From positions 23,248-87,247 of the forward strand of contig CACYNH010000004.1 in NCBI GenBank assembly GCA_902775735.1: a DNA stretch of 64,000 nt, given 5' to 3'. The stretch is from an uncultured Erysipelotrichaceae bacterium. GTDB lineage: Bacteria > Bacillota_I > Bacilli_A > Erysipelotrichales > Erysipelotrichaceae. The notes under the pieces are model-generated. The model was not told where the DNA came from. It was given only the letters and a program-made list of their open reading frames with translations, and did not search any database. Numbering within the stretch: the stretch's first letter is position 1; each line of letters starts with the position of its first letter. This document shows, piece by piece, positions 8,131-16,256 of this stretch. Position numbers and translations under genes: made by a program.

Positions 8131-9906
8131 TTATTCAGCTGCGGAGGCTTCCGCTTCCTTTGCTTTGGCAGCTTCTTCGGCTGCTTTTATTTTTGCGAGT
8201 TCCTCTTCTTCAAGCTGTCTGTAGGCAACCTTGCCGACAAGCGTCTTGGGAAGCTCCTCACGGAATTCGATGTCACGCGGCATTGCGTATTTTGCGATGT
8301 GGTGCTTGCAGTAATCCATCAGTTCCTGCTTTGTGGCGTCGTTTGCGGGGACGCCCGGCTTTAACATGACGAAGGCTTTGACTGCCTGGATGCGGTAAGG
8401 ATCGGGGATGCCGATGACGCAGCTCATCTGGACCTTTTCATGGGCGTCGAGAATGTTTTCAAGCTGGGCGGGATAGATGTTGTATCCGGAGGAGATGATC
8501 ATTCTCTTGGCGCGGCCTCTGAAGTAGATGAAGCCTTCATCATCCATCACGCCGAGGTCGCCTGTGTAAACCCATGTCAGACCGTCGTCATGGACGCGCA
8601 GGGTCTGGGCTGTTTCGACGGGATTGTTCATATAGCCCTTCATGACAGTAGGGCCGGCCAGAAGGATTTCGCCTTCCTCGCCATAAGGCAGTTCCTCATA
8701 GGTGCCCGGCTTGACAATCTTGATGTATGTGTCCGGGAAGGGAAGGCCGATGGAGCCTTCTTTATATCTGTCCCTCGGGGTCAGGCAGCAGGCGGTAACG
8801 GTTTCGGTTGTGCCGTATCCTTCTCTGACCTGGATTGCCGCCTTGTGGTCGGCTAAGAATTTATCGAACTTCTTCTTGAGCTCAATGGACAGCGAGTCGC
8901 CGCCGGAGAAGACGCCTTTAAGACTTGAGAGGTCAGCATTCTCCATGGAAGGCAGTCTCAGCAGCGCTTCGTAGAGTGTCGGCACGCCGGCAATGAAGTT
9001 GCACTTGTATTTGGTGATCAGCTTCGCATAGCTTTTGGCGGTGAAGCGGGGAACCAGAATGCAGCGGCCGCCCTGCGACAGCATTGTGTGCACGCAGACG
9101 CCAAGGCCGAAGCCATGGAATAAAGGCATCGCCGCCAGCATCTTGTCGCCGGGACGGAACATCGGGTTCGCCGCGATGACCTGCTGGCCCAGGGCGTTGA
9201 AGTTCTTGTTTGTCAACATGATGCCCTTGGTGGTTCCGGTTGTGCCGCCGGAATACAGGATGACAGCGGTATCGTCCGCTCCGGTCTTCACTTTATAATT
9301 CCAGAAGCACGCCTTGCCGAGGTTCATGAACTGCTTCCAGCGGATGACCGGCGCGTCAGCGGGGATCTTCTGGATCTTTCTGCCTTCGGTAAGCATGTAG
9401 CCGGTTCTTAAAGGCTGGGAGAGTTCATCCTTGACGGAAGCGATGATGATATTGACGATCTTTGTGTTGGCCCTGATCTTTTCGAACTTGTGGTAGAACT
9501 GATCAAGGGTGATTGCGGTGACGCTTTCGGAGGCGTTGAGGTAGAATTCAATCTCCTTTTCCGCGGAAAGCGGGTGGATCATGTTGGCGATGGCGCCGAT
9601 TTCGTTGACGGCGTAGAACATGAAGATTGCCTGCGGGCAGTTGGGCATCGCGATGGTGACTCTGTCGCCCTGGCGGACGCCGATGGTGCGCAGGGATCTG
9701 GCGCAGCGGTTGATCTCGTCGATCATCCGTCTGTAGGTGGTTGAGCGGCCCATGAAATCAAAAGCGATGCTGTTGGGGTACTCATTTGCAATCTTTTCGA
9801 CTGCCTCATACATGGATCCTTCAAAATAGTCCAGGTGGCTGGGAATGTCGCCCAGATGTTCGATCCACGGGGTTTTGACTTGTTTTGCGGTCATAGTTTT
9901 CTCCAT
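8131..9906 (-). CDS. AMP-forming acyl-CoA synthetase (long-chain fatty acid-CoA ligase type)
   Basis: The 591-residue protein belongs to the adenylate-forming ligases that activate carboxylic acids with ATP and CoA. The phosphate loop is VILYSGGTTGTTKGIML (about residue 216 on). GYGTTETV is the A5 motif, YTGDLGVMD the A7 Asp motif, and FRGRAKRMIISSGYNIYP covers A8. LVGKVAYRQLE carries the A10 catalytic Lys. Together these support an active enzyme. The last 20 residues are an Ala/Glu/Lys-rich tail not typical of the family. GGAG lies 7 bases before the ATG and TATAAT at 9920-9925 on the minus strand is a likely -10. The physiological acid cannot be determined. It is transcribed alone. Confidence 0.9.
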   Translation of the reverse strand: MEKTMTAKQVKTPWIEHLGDIPSHLDYFEGSMYEAVEKIANEYPNSIAFDFMGRSTTYRRMIDEINRCARSLRTIGVRQGDRVTIAMPNCPQAIFMFYAVNEIGAIANMIHPLSAEKEIEFYLNASESVTAITLDQFYHKFEKIRANTKIVNIIIASVKDELSQPLRTGYMLTEGRKIQKIPADAPVIRWKQFMNLGKACFWNYKVKTGADDTAVILYSGGTTGTTKGIMLTNKNFNALGQQVIAANPMFRPGDKMLAAMPLFHGFGLGVCVHTMLSQGGRCILVPRFTAKSYAKLITKYKCNFIAGVPTLYEALLRLPSMENADLSSLKGVFSGGDSLSIELKKKFDKFLADHKAAIQVREGYGTTETVTACCLTPRDRYKEGSIGLPFPDTYIKIVKPGTYEELPYGEEGEILLAGPTVMKGYMNNPVETAQTLRVHDDGLTWVYTGDLGVMDDEGFIYFRGRAKRMIISSGYNIYPAQLENILDAHEKVQMSCVIGIPDPYRIQAVKAFVMLKPGVPANDATKQELMDYCKHHIAKYAMPRDIEFREELPKTLVGKVAYRQLEEEELAKIKAAEEAAKAKEAEASAAE

Positions 9907-9977
9907 TTAACAATAGATTATTATACTACTCTTTTCACGTCATAAGCGTGATTTATATCACCGGAGGATATGCGGAG

Positions 9978-10001
9978 TTTACATTTGCACGGATTTGTAA
10001 A
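9978..10001. promoter_or_regulatory. Inverted repeat in the divergent intergenic region
   Basis: TTTACA and TGTAAA flank 12 bases. It lies between the acyl-CoA synthetase and symporter genes and could be an operator. Nothing else in 9907-10156 was recognised apart from the promoter described next. Confidence 0.25.
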
Positions 10002-10071
10002 GGCGGCTTGGCCGGGAAAAAGAAAATATTTTCATAAATCTGCAAAATTGCATGCACGAATTTACATTTTT

Positions 10072-10115
10072 TGAAACAGTTTCACTTGCCTTGGGAATTG
10101 CGTTGTTTTTATAAT
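10072..10115 (+). promoter_or_regulatory. Promoter with an adjoining perfect palindrome upstream of the symporter gene
   Basis: TTGCCT (10086-10091) and TATAAT (10110-10115) are 18 bp apart. Directly upstream, TGAAAC-A-GTTTCA (10072-10084) is a perfect palindrome ending one base before the -35, as expected of an operator or activator site. The regulator is unknown. Confidence 0.55.
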
Positions 10116-10156
10116 ACTTTTGGCTGTTTTTTTTCAGCCGGGGGAGAGAGTGAAAC

Positions 10157-11659
10157 ATGGTTGAGACAATCACGAAATTCAACGATACACTGAACGGCCT
10201 GATCTGGGGATGGCCGGCGCTGGCGCTGCTCGGGTTTACCGGTGTGCTGATGACATGTCTGACCGGGTTCTTCCAGGTCACCCACTTCAGCTACTGGTGG
10301 AAACATACGATCGGCGCCATTTTTAAAGAGGAGCACATCACCCAGCACACCAAGGACAGAACGATTTCCCAGTTCCAGTCTCTGTGCACGGCTCTTGCGG
10401 CAACAGTCGGCACCGGCAATATCGTCGGCGTCGCCGGCGCGATCGCCACAGGCGGTCCGGGCGCTGTCTTCTGGATGATCCTGATTGCCTTCTTCGGCAT
10501 GATGACCAACTATTCCGAAAACGTCCTGGGTATCCTCTACCGGAGAAAGAATACGGAAGATGAATGGTGCGGCGGCGCCATGTATTACCTTAAGGACGGT
10601 CTTGGGGCGAAGCCCGGCATGAAGGGCGTCGGGGCGGCGCTGGCGGTGCTGTTCTCCATCTTCTGCGTCATCGCTTCCTTCGGCATCGGCAACATGTCGC
10701 AGGTCAACTCGATGGTTTCCAACGTTTATACAGCCTTCGGCATTCCCCGCATCGCGACAGGCATCTTCCTGTTCATCGCGGTCGGTGCGGTCATTGTCGG
10801 CGGTTTAAAAAGAGTCGCAGCTTTCACGGAACGTCTTGTCCCGTTCATGGTCATTCTTTATCTTCTCGGCGCGCTCATTATTGTACTGACACATGTCACC
10901 GCCATTCCGGCTGCCCTTGTGTCGATCTTCAAAGGCGCTTTCGCCATGAAGTCGGTCGCCGGCGGCGTGGTCGGCGCGGGCATCGCGATGGCGATGAAGA
11001 TGGGCATGAAGAGAGGCGTCTTCTCCAACGAGGCGGGTCTTGGCTCCTCGGTCATGGTCCATTCCAGCTCCAACGTCAGAGAGCCGGTCAGACAGGGCAT
11101 GTGGGGTATCTTCGAAGTCTTCGCCGATACCGTTATCGTCTGCACACTGACTTCGATGGTCATCCTGACCAGCGGCGCGGTCAATCTGGAAACAGGCGCG
11201 CTTACTGCGGAAGCCGAAGCGGTCGGTTCCTCATCACTGGTTTCCTGGGCCTTCTCCAGCCAGTTCGGCCAGCTTGGCGCCGCGTTTGTGGCGCTGGCGA
11301 TCCTGCTGTTTGCCTACTCCACGGTTCTGGGATGGAGCCACTACGGATCCAAGGCGTTTGAGTATCTCTTCGGCACAAAAGCGATCATGGTCTACCGGGT
11401 TGTGTTCGCTGTCATCGTTCTTGCCGGTTCGGTTGTCGAAGCCAAGCTGGCGTGGGATATCTCCGATACCTTCAACGGTCTGATGATGTTACCCAACCTG
11501 ATCGGCGTTGTGATTCTTTCGCCGCAGGTCAGACAGTGCACAAAGAATTACGTCGACAGAAAACTGCACGGCATGGATCTCGAGCCGATGCTGTCGATGA
11601 TTCCCGAAATCCAGGCAGTGCAGGAAAAAGAACTCGAAGCCGCGGGCGGCGAGGACTGA
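10157..11659 (+). CDS. Alanine/glycine:cation symporter (AGCS family)
   Basis: This 500-residue polytopic membrane protein carries the AGCS landmarks: LAATVGTGNIVGVAGAIATG, GPGAVFWMILIAFFGMMTNY, and GVFSNEAGLGSS with its conserved Asn/Glu. About ten to eleven hydrophobic helices are visible. The family imports alanine or glycine together with sodium ions. GGGGGAGAG 8 bases upstream fixes the start. It is a single-gene unit with its own promoter and terminator. No domain is missing. Confidence 0.93.
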   Translation: MVETITKFNDTLNGLIWGWPALALLGFTGVLMTCLTGFFQVTHFSYWWKHTIGAIFKEEHITQHTKDRTISQFQSLCTALAATVGTGNIVGVAGAIATGGPGAVFWMILIAFFGMMTNYSENVLGILYRRKNTEDEWCGGAMYYLKDGLGAKPGMKGVGAALAVLFSIFCVIASFGIGNMSQVNSMVSNVYTAFGIPRIATGIFLFIAVGAVIVGGLKRVAAFTERLVPFMVILYLLGALIIVLTHVTAIPAALVSIFKGAFAMKSVAGGVVGAGIAMAMKMGMKRGVFSNEAGLGSSVMVHSSSNVREPVRQGMWGIFEVFADTVIVCTLTSMVILTSGAVNLETGALTAEAEAVGSSSLVSWAFSSQFGQLGAAFVALAILLFAYSTVLGWSHYGSKAFEYLFGTKAIMVYRVVFAVIVLAGSVVEAKLAWDISDTFNGLMMLPNLIGVVILSPQVRQCTKNYVDRKLHGMDLEPMLSMIPEIQAVQEKELEAAGGED

Positions 11660-11677
11660 TCCATTCTTAAGATTCAG

Positions 11678-11709
11678 ACAGGCTGTACTTATGTGCGGCC
11701 TGTTTTTTT
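11678..11709 (+). terminator. Intrinsic terminator of the symporter gene
   Basis: ACAGGC and GCCTGT pair across a 14-base loop, followed by seven T. Confidence 0.65.
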
Positions 11710-11728
11710 GACTTTTCCGGAAAACTGC

Positions 11729-11756
11729 GCAACCATAACGGTAAGGATTGCGCTTA
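11729..11756 (+). promoter_or_regulatory. ECF-type autoregulatory promoter
   Basis: GCAACC, 16 bases, then CGCTTA resembles ECF sigma promoters (AAC-rich -35, CG-containing -10) and stands just before the sigma gene. An inverted repeat GCGCAA / TTGCGC (11727-11732, 11748-11753) is superimposed. Confidence 0.45.
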
Positions 11757-11779
11757 TAAGGGTGAAGGGAGAAAGAGTC

Positions 11780-12340
11780 ATGGAAGATTCTGAAATTGTT
11801 GACCTTTATCTGAAAAGAGATGAATCCGCGATCAGAGAAACCTCAGCCAGGTATGGCTCAAAGCTGAGAAGCCTGGCGGACAGGATCCTTGAAAATGACG
11901 CCTCCGCCATGGAATGCGAAAACGACACCTATCTCAAAGCCTGGCACTCCATTCCGCCTTATGAGCCGCGCACATGGCTGTTTCCGTTTCTCGGCCGGAT
12001 CATCCGCCATCTTGCGATTGATGAGTGCAGAAGGAAAAACGCGGAAAAAAGAAAAGGCGTTTACTTTGAGCTGACAAAGGAAATGGAGGAATGCGTTCCG
12101 GCCAAAGGCGGACCGGAAGAAGATCTGAACGCCGATCTTCTGGCACAGACAATCAGCGCTTATCTTGACACTCTTGGCGATGAGCCAAGGAACATCTTTG
12201 TGCGCCGCTACTGGTTCTTTGAGTCTGTTTCAGAGATTTCAAAGCGGTACGGCTTCAGTGAGTCAAAAGTCAAATCAGCTCTTTTCCGCACAAGGGAAGG
12301 GCTCAGAAAACATCTCGAAAAGGAGGGGTACAGTGTATGA
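11780..12340 (+). CDS. RNA polymerase sigma factor, ECF type
   Basis: The 186-residue product has sigma region 2 near residues 10-85 (DLYLKRDESAIRE, PRTWLFPFLGRIIRHLAIDE) and region 4 at the end. There FVRRYWFFESVSEISKRYGF and SESKVKSALFRTREGLRKHL form the DNA-binding helix-turn-helix. The start at 11780 is preferred because GGGAG lies 7 bases upstream and the ORF upstream of it crosses the promoter. The stop overlaps the next gene by 4 bases. Such factors redirect RNA polymerase after a membrane signal and usually activate their own promoter; a matching promoter lies upstream. The signal is unknown. Confidence 0.9.
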   Translation: MEDSEIVDLYLKRDESAIRETSARYGSKLRSLADRILENDASAMECENDTYLKAWHSIPPYEPRTWLFPFLGRIIRHLAIDECRRKNAEKRKGVYFELTKEMEECVPAKGGPEEDLNADLLAQTISAYLDTLGDEPRNIFVRRYWFFESVSEISKRYGFSESKVKSALFRTREGLRKHLEKEGYSV

Positions 12341-13221
12341 AACCGGAAGAGATTCTCGACTCCGTCGGCAAAATCGAGCCGCGGATCGTGCAGGCTTCGC
12401 AGGTGACCGAAAAGAAGAACGGAAAATGGCAGTTCAGAGCACTGGCTGTCCTTGGCGCCCTTTGCCTGGCGGCAGTGCTTCTTTTCCCGAATATTTTCAA
12501 AAAGGACCAGCCATCGGATGCGGTGATTGACGAGCCGGTTCCCTTTGAACTCGACGGCCGTCTCTACCAGGTTCTGGAAGAACCGTCACAATGGACAAAG
12601 TACGGCATCCCGGAAATCCTTTCACAGGGCTATGCCGGTGAGCACCGCGCATGGCTGAACCATGAGGAAGGGGATGTTTACTCACTCAGCGACACTGAAA
12701 CGGAAACCGAAATGCTGGAATACGCGCCCTGCGTCTGTCCGGCTGTGTATCTGGTCAAAGAAAACGGAACTTTCAAAGCTGCCGTCTTCTGCAATGACAT
12801 CCACAAGCAGACAAACATCAGCGCCCCGATGGCGCAGCAGTTTGAAACATGGGGAATTCTCTCATCCGATGACATCGCTGAGATTGCCGAAACTGACTGG
12901 AACAGAAACAGCGTCACAGGCGCCGTGATTGAAGACAGGGAAACACTGAATGAATTCTATGATCTGGCAATGGATCTTGATCCCTATGGCAATGATGATT
13001 TCCAGGCGGAAGTCTTTGACGGCATCGATGAGGCACAGCAGGCGGAAGCCCATAATGCCTTCGCCGATGATCTGCGGACGATCCGTGTGCGCAACAGCGC
13101 AGGTCTCTGCTTCTGGATGGACGTCCATCCTTCCTATGGCTGGATCTACGGGCATGGCACAATGACCTATTACCGGATCAATGATGATATGGCCGGGTGG
13201 ATTCAGAATAATCTGAAATAA
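12337..13221 (+). CDS. Probable membrane anti-sigma factor
   Basis: The gene overlaps the ECF sigma gene by 4 bases. The 294-residue protein starts with a cytoplasmic segment ILDSVGKIEPRIVQAS, like the N-termini of many Bacillota anti-sigma proteins. One membrane helix follows (about residues 33-50, FRALAVLGALCLAAVLLFP), then an extracellular domain of about 240 residues. The outer domain contains two similar acidic segments ending in GILSSDD and MAGWIQNN, but I do not recognise it. Role by context: it holds the sigma factor inactive until an outside signal arrives. A zinc-type HxxxCxxC motif is absent. Confidence 0.7.
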   Translation: MKPEEILDSVGKIEPRIVQASQVTEKKNGKWQFRALAVLGALCLAAVLLFPNIFKKDQPSDAVIDEPVPFELDGRLYQVLEEPSQWTKYGIPEILSQGYAGEHRAWLNHEEGDVYSLSDTETETEMLEYAPCVCPAVYLVKENGTFKAAVFCNDIHKQTNISAPMAQQFETWGILSSDDIAEIAETDWNRNSVTGAVIEDRETLNEFYDLAMDLDPYGNDDFQAEVFDGIDEAQQAEAHNAFADDLRTIRVRNSAGLCFWMDVHPSYGWIYGHGTMTYYRINDDMAGWIQNNLK

Positions 13222-13254
13222 ACAAAACCTTAAACCATGCTGTATGCCATTTCA

Positions 13255-13284
13255 TTGACAAATGGGGAAAAATCATCCTTTAAT
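13255..13284 (+). promoter_or_regulatory. Promoter of the DUF1232-like gene
   Basis: TTGACA (13255-13260) and TTTAAT (13279-13284) are 18 bp apart, a good vegetative promoter. Confidence 0.65.
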
Positions 13285-13304
13285 AAATCAAGGAGGGTTG
13301 TCTA

Positions 13305-13706
13305 ATGGCAAACGAAATCAATCTCGAAAAAGCAAAAGAAGTTCTCGATTCCGGTCTTGAGGAAGCGAAGGAACTGATCCAGGATCCGTCCAAAATCACC
13401 GATCTGCTCGCACAGGTGGAAGAAAAGATCAAAGAAGTTCCGGTCATCGGAACAGGTCTTGCCAATGTGCCGACAATGATCTCCCTGGTCAAGAGCTACA
13501 TCACAAAAGAATATGACGCTGTTTCCCCGAAGGTCATCGTCTCCGGCGTCAGCGCGCTTCTTTACCTGGTCAAGAAAAAGGATCTGATTCCCGATAATAT
13601 TCCGATCCTGGGCCAGGCTGACGATATCGCCGTCATCGGCGTCGCCATGAAGGTGATTGAGCCCGAGCTTAACGCCTACAAAGAGTGGAAGGAATCACAG
13701 GCCTGA
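13305..13706 (+). CDS. DUF1232/YkvA-like protein
   Basis: The 133-residue protein has a charged helical N-terminal half and a C-terminal segment KVIVSGVSALLYLVKK, DLIPDNIPILGQADD, IAVIGVAMKV, which is the DUF1232 (YkvA) signature of two short hydrophobic helices joined by a DxIPD-type turn. The function of this family is not established; some members are small membrane proteins. AAGGAGGG 7 bases before the ATG and a strong promoter suggest high expression. It is a single-gene unit with its own terminator. Confidence 0.78.
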   Translation: MANEINLEKAKEVLDSGLEEAKELIQDPSKITDLLAQVEEKIKEVPVIGTGLANVPTMISLVKSYITKEYDAVSPKVIVSGVSALLYLVKKKDLIPDNIPILGQADDIAVIGVAMKVIEPELNAYKEWKESQA

Positions 13707-13716
13707 TCTCACCGCA

Positions 13717-13739
13717 AACTGCCTCCGGGCAGTTTTTTT
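13717..13739 (+). terminator. Intrinsic terminator
   Basis: AACTGCC and GGGCAGTT around a short loop, followed by seven T. Confidence 0.85.
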
Positions 13740-13750
13740 CTGACCCTTTA

Positions 13751-13804
13751 TGAACGTGTTCAGAAAGAATCCGTTATAATATCAATGTATCTGAACGCGT
13801 TCAG
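13751..13804 (+). promoter_or_regulatory. Paired operators bracketing the tetR promoter
   Basis: TGAACGTGTTCA (13751-13762, one mismatched pair) and CTGAACGCGTTCAG (13791-13804, perfect) flank TATAAT at 13775-13780. Their centres are 41 bp apart, about four helical turns. The second ends 15 bases before the tetR ATG. This is the expected arrangement for autorepression by the TetR protein encoded next. Confidence 0.75.
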
Positions 13805-13819
13805 AAAAAGGAGGACGCA

Positions 13820-14362
13820 ATGCCGAAAATCATTCCGGATCTTAAAAAAAAAATTCTCGACGCCGCAAGAGAGAGAATCAAAGCGGGTGAAGAGATCGGC
13901 TTTTCGATGCGCTCCATCGCTGCCGAGTGCGGAATCTCACCCGGTTCCATCTACAACTACCACAAAGACAAGGTTTCCCTGATCGCCGCCGTCATGATGG
14001 ATGACTGGGGCAGAACTCTTGAACAGATGAACCTTTCCGCCCGCACTGCCGTTTCTTTTGCCAAAGGCATGGAAGAACTGAGAGTCACTCTGCAGAATTT
14101 CATCGGCCGCTACCGCAAGGTATGGCATACCTTCGACAACGGGGCGGGTACCGTGGAATCGCAGAACAGCCGCCACAGGGAGATGATGGCGGAAATCAGA
14201 AAGCCGGTGACCGCGCTGCTCGGACGCTTTGGAAAAGCGGAGGATGAGAGGATTGCCGGACTGCTTGGCGAAATGGTTCTTTCCGCCGCTCTGCACAGTG
14301 ACATCAGTCCCCGCGAGCTTGAACTGCTGTGCGGATATATTGTGAAGGAGAGTAAAAAATGA
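13820..14362 (+). CDS. TetR family transcriptional regulator
   Basis: The 180-residue protein has the TetR N-terminal helix-turn-helix (IAAECGISPGSIYNYHKDK, about residues 34-52) and a variable helical ligand domain. AAAGGAGGA precedes the ATG. Two palindromic operators bracket its promoter, so it probably represses itself and the three co-oriented genes behind it. The stop overlaps the next start by 4 bases (ATGA). The inducer is unknown; the neighbours suggest a redox-active or hydrophobic compound. Confidence 0.9.
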   Translation: MPKIIPDLKKKILDAARERIKAGEEIGFSMRSIAAECGISPGSIYNYHKDKVSLIAAVMMDDWGRTLEQMNLSARTAVSFAKGMEELRVTLQNFIGRYRKVWHTFDNGAGTVESQNSRHREMMAEIRKPVTALLGRFGKAEDERIAGLLGEMVLSAALHSDISPRELELLCGYIVKESKK

Positions 14363-15294
14363 GCAGTTTTGAAGATCTGAGGATCGTCGATAATTTTTAT
14401 CAGACAAGCCTGTTTTTTCCGATGCCGGTGGTTCTGATCAGCACTCTTGATGAAAACGGAAAGACCACCGTCGGTCCCTATTCCCTTGTGCAGCCGTTCT
14501 ATATTGCCGGCAAGGACTATTACGCGATGATGCTGTGCTGCCGCAATTCCAGCAACACGGCGCAGAACCTGATCCGCTCGAAAAAGTGCGTCCTGAATTT
14601 CCTGCCGGACAAAAAGAAGTATTTCAAAGAAACCGTCCGTCTTGGCTGGCCGGGCGACAGGCCTGAAGAAAAGATGAAGGATTTTAAATTCCATCTTGAA
14701 CCGGGCCTGATGGCGGAGAAACACCCGGGCGAAAGATATCCGATGGTCATTAAGGAAGCCTTCCAGGCGATGGAGTGCACATGGGTCGACACGCTTGAAA
14801 ACAGTCAGGACACAAGACTGCTGAACGAAGGGGAAGACCATTATGAACAGGATTCCTATCATGACTTCAACGGCATCACCTCGCCGTTCGGCGCCCACTT
14901 TGTTCTGAGGGTCGACAAAATCCTCATGAAGAAAAAGTATTCGCAGGCCATCATCGACGGCGTGAAGGCAAAAGACTTCCCGCACTGCCCGGTTGACTAC
15001 GGCTACCGCGATTCCAAAAACTTCTGGTACCACAGAAGGGCAAGGATGATCCCCGAACTCCTGCCGGTCAGAAAGACGACAATCCAGTCGGTCCGCTATG
15101 CCGCCGACCGCATCGATCCGTCCGTCACATTCACTGACGCCGCCTGTGAAAGACTGACCAATGTGCCGCGCGTCTTCCTGCCGGCCGCCATCAAGGGCTG
15201 CATCAAATGGGCGAAGGAAAACAATGTCACGGTACTGGATGAGGCGGAAATGATCATCATCAACGACAAACGTTCGAAAGAAAAGAAAAAATAA
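14359..15294 (+). CDS. Flavin reductase-like protein with C-terminal PCP_red-type domain
   Basis: The first roughly 190 residues resemble the FMN-binding split barrel of flavin reductase-like proteins (flavoredoxin type): PMPVVLISTLDENGKTTVGP, SLVQPF, LCCRNSSNTAQNL and FVLNF-type strands (here CVLNFLP). The last 65 residues, from AADRIDPSVTFTDAACERL through VPRVFLPAAIKGCIKWAKE, look like the small PCP_red helical domain found at the end of protochlorophyllide reductase B subunits and in other redox proteins. That call is by memory of the pattern and is less certain. It would bind FMN and act on an unknown substrate under TetR control. It overlaps tetR by 4 bases and is followed 18 bases later by an NmrA-like reductase. 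Confidence 0.72.
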   Translation: MSSFEDLRIVDNFYQTSLFFPMPVVLISTLDENGKTTVGPYSLVQPFYIAGKDYYAMMLCCRNSSNTAQNLIRSKKCVLNFLPDKKKYFKETVRLGWPGDRPEEKMKDFKFHLEPGLMAEKHPGERYPMVIKEAFQAMECTWVDTLENSQDTRLLNEGEDHYEQDSYHDFNGITSPFGAHFVLRVDKILMKKKYSQAIIDGVKAKDFPHCPVDYGYRDSKNFWYHRRARMIPELLPVRKTTIQSVRYAADRIDPSVTFTDAACERLTNVPRVFLPAAIKGCIKWAKENNVTVLDEAEMIIINDKRSKEKKK

Positions 15295-15312
15295 AAGAAG
15301 GAGAGCAAAACC

Positions 15313-16173
15313 ATGAAAGTGCTGTTATGCGGCGCCTATGGCAAACTTGGCACCGACATCCTCAAAGAGCTTGTGAAGCAGGGCCATGAAGTCCTGGCGG
15401 CTGACCTGAAAACACGTGAGATCGAAGGAATCGAAGGACAGTATGAAAAAGTGTCCGTCGACGTTACAAGACCCGACACCCTGAGAGGAATCTGCGAAGG
15501 AAAGGACGCCGTCATCACAACCGTCGGCCTGACCGGCTCCTCACAGACCGTCACTGCCTATGACATCGACTATCAGGGCAACCTGAACCTGCTCAATGCC
15601 GCAAAAAGAGCGGGCGTGAAGCACTTTGCCTATGTGTCCGTGCTCAAAGCCGACAATCCCAGAGCGGCGAAAGTCCCGATGCTTGACGCCAAGGCAAAAA
15701 TGGAGAAGGAACTGAAGAACAGCGGCATCTCCTATACCATCTACAGGCCGACCGGCTATTTCTATGACATCGTCAAGGTGTTCAAGCCGATGGTGCAGAA
15801 GGGCAAGGTCACGCTGCTTGGCAAAGACGACATCTCCTGCAATGTCATCGACACGCCTGATCTTGCGGAATTCATCGTGAGCCATATGACGGAAAACAAC
15901 CAGACATACAACATCGGCGGCACGGAAACCTACACCTACCAGGAAATCGCCGGAATGATGTTCAAAGTCAACGGCAAAGAGCCGCAGATCTCAAGAGCGC
16001 CGGCCGTGCTGTTTGACGTTCTCGCTTTTGTGAACAAAGTGAAGAAAACCGGCAAGGAGGGCGTGCTGCGCTTCTCCAAGTGGACGCTTTCCGAATCAAT
16101 GGTGGCCGATATTCACTATGGCAAAGGCTCCTTAAAAAAGTACATTGAAGAAAACGGAAAGGCTGGCGCCTGA
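15313..16173 (+). CDS. NmrA-like / atypical SDR NAD(P)-binding protein
   Basis: The 286-residue protein opens with the Rossmann motif LLCGAYGKLGTDI (variant of GxxGxxG) and continues with YVSVLKAD and YTIYRPTGYF, which are typical of extended atypical SDR/NmrA proteins. The C-terminal segment YNIGGTETYTYQEIA is the usual substrate-side loop. Members bind NAD(P) and act either as reductases or redox sensors; the catalytic Tyr-x-x-x-Lys is not obvious, as in many NmrA-like proteins. AAGAAGGAG precedes the ATG. Third gene of the tetR operon. Confidence 0.85.
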   Translation: MKVLLCGAYGKLGTDILKELVKQGHEVLAADLKTREIEGIEGQYEKVSVDVTRPDTLRGICEGKDAVITTVGLTGSSQTVTAYDIDYQGNLNLLNAAKRAGVKHFAYVSVLKADNPRAAKVPMLDAKAKMEKELKNSGISYTIYRPTGYFYDIVKVFKPMVQKGKVTLLGKDDISCNVIDTPDLAEFIVSHMTENNQTYNIGGTETYTYQEIAGMMFKVNGKEPQISRAPAVLFDVLAFVNKVKKTGKEGVLRFSKWTLSESMVADIHYGKGSLKKYIEENGKAGA

Positions 16174-16256
16174 GCATGGGCTTTGAATAGTTCTGGATTC
16201 TCATCCTGGTATGCTTTCTTGCGTGTTCGGTCGGGTTTAAAAAGTTTATCTGGTTC

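Noticed and set aside
10072..10084. TGAAACAGTTTCA as a cre site
   Set aside because: It lacks the central CG required in the catabolite-responsive element.
16188..16190. Pyrrolysine recoding at the TAG
   Set aside because: No pyl genes or PYLIS-like context are visible, and this lineage is not known to use pyrrolysine; mutation or restart is simpler.
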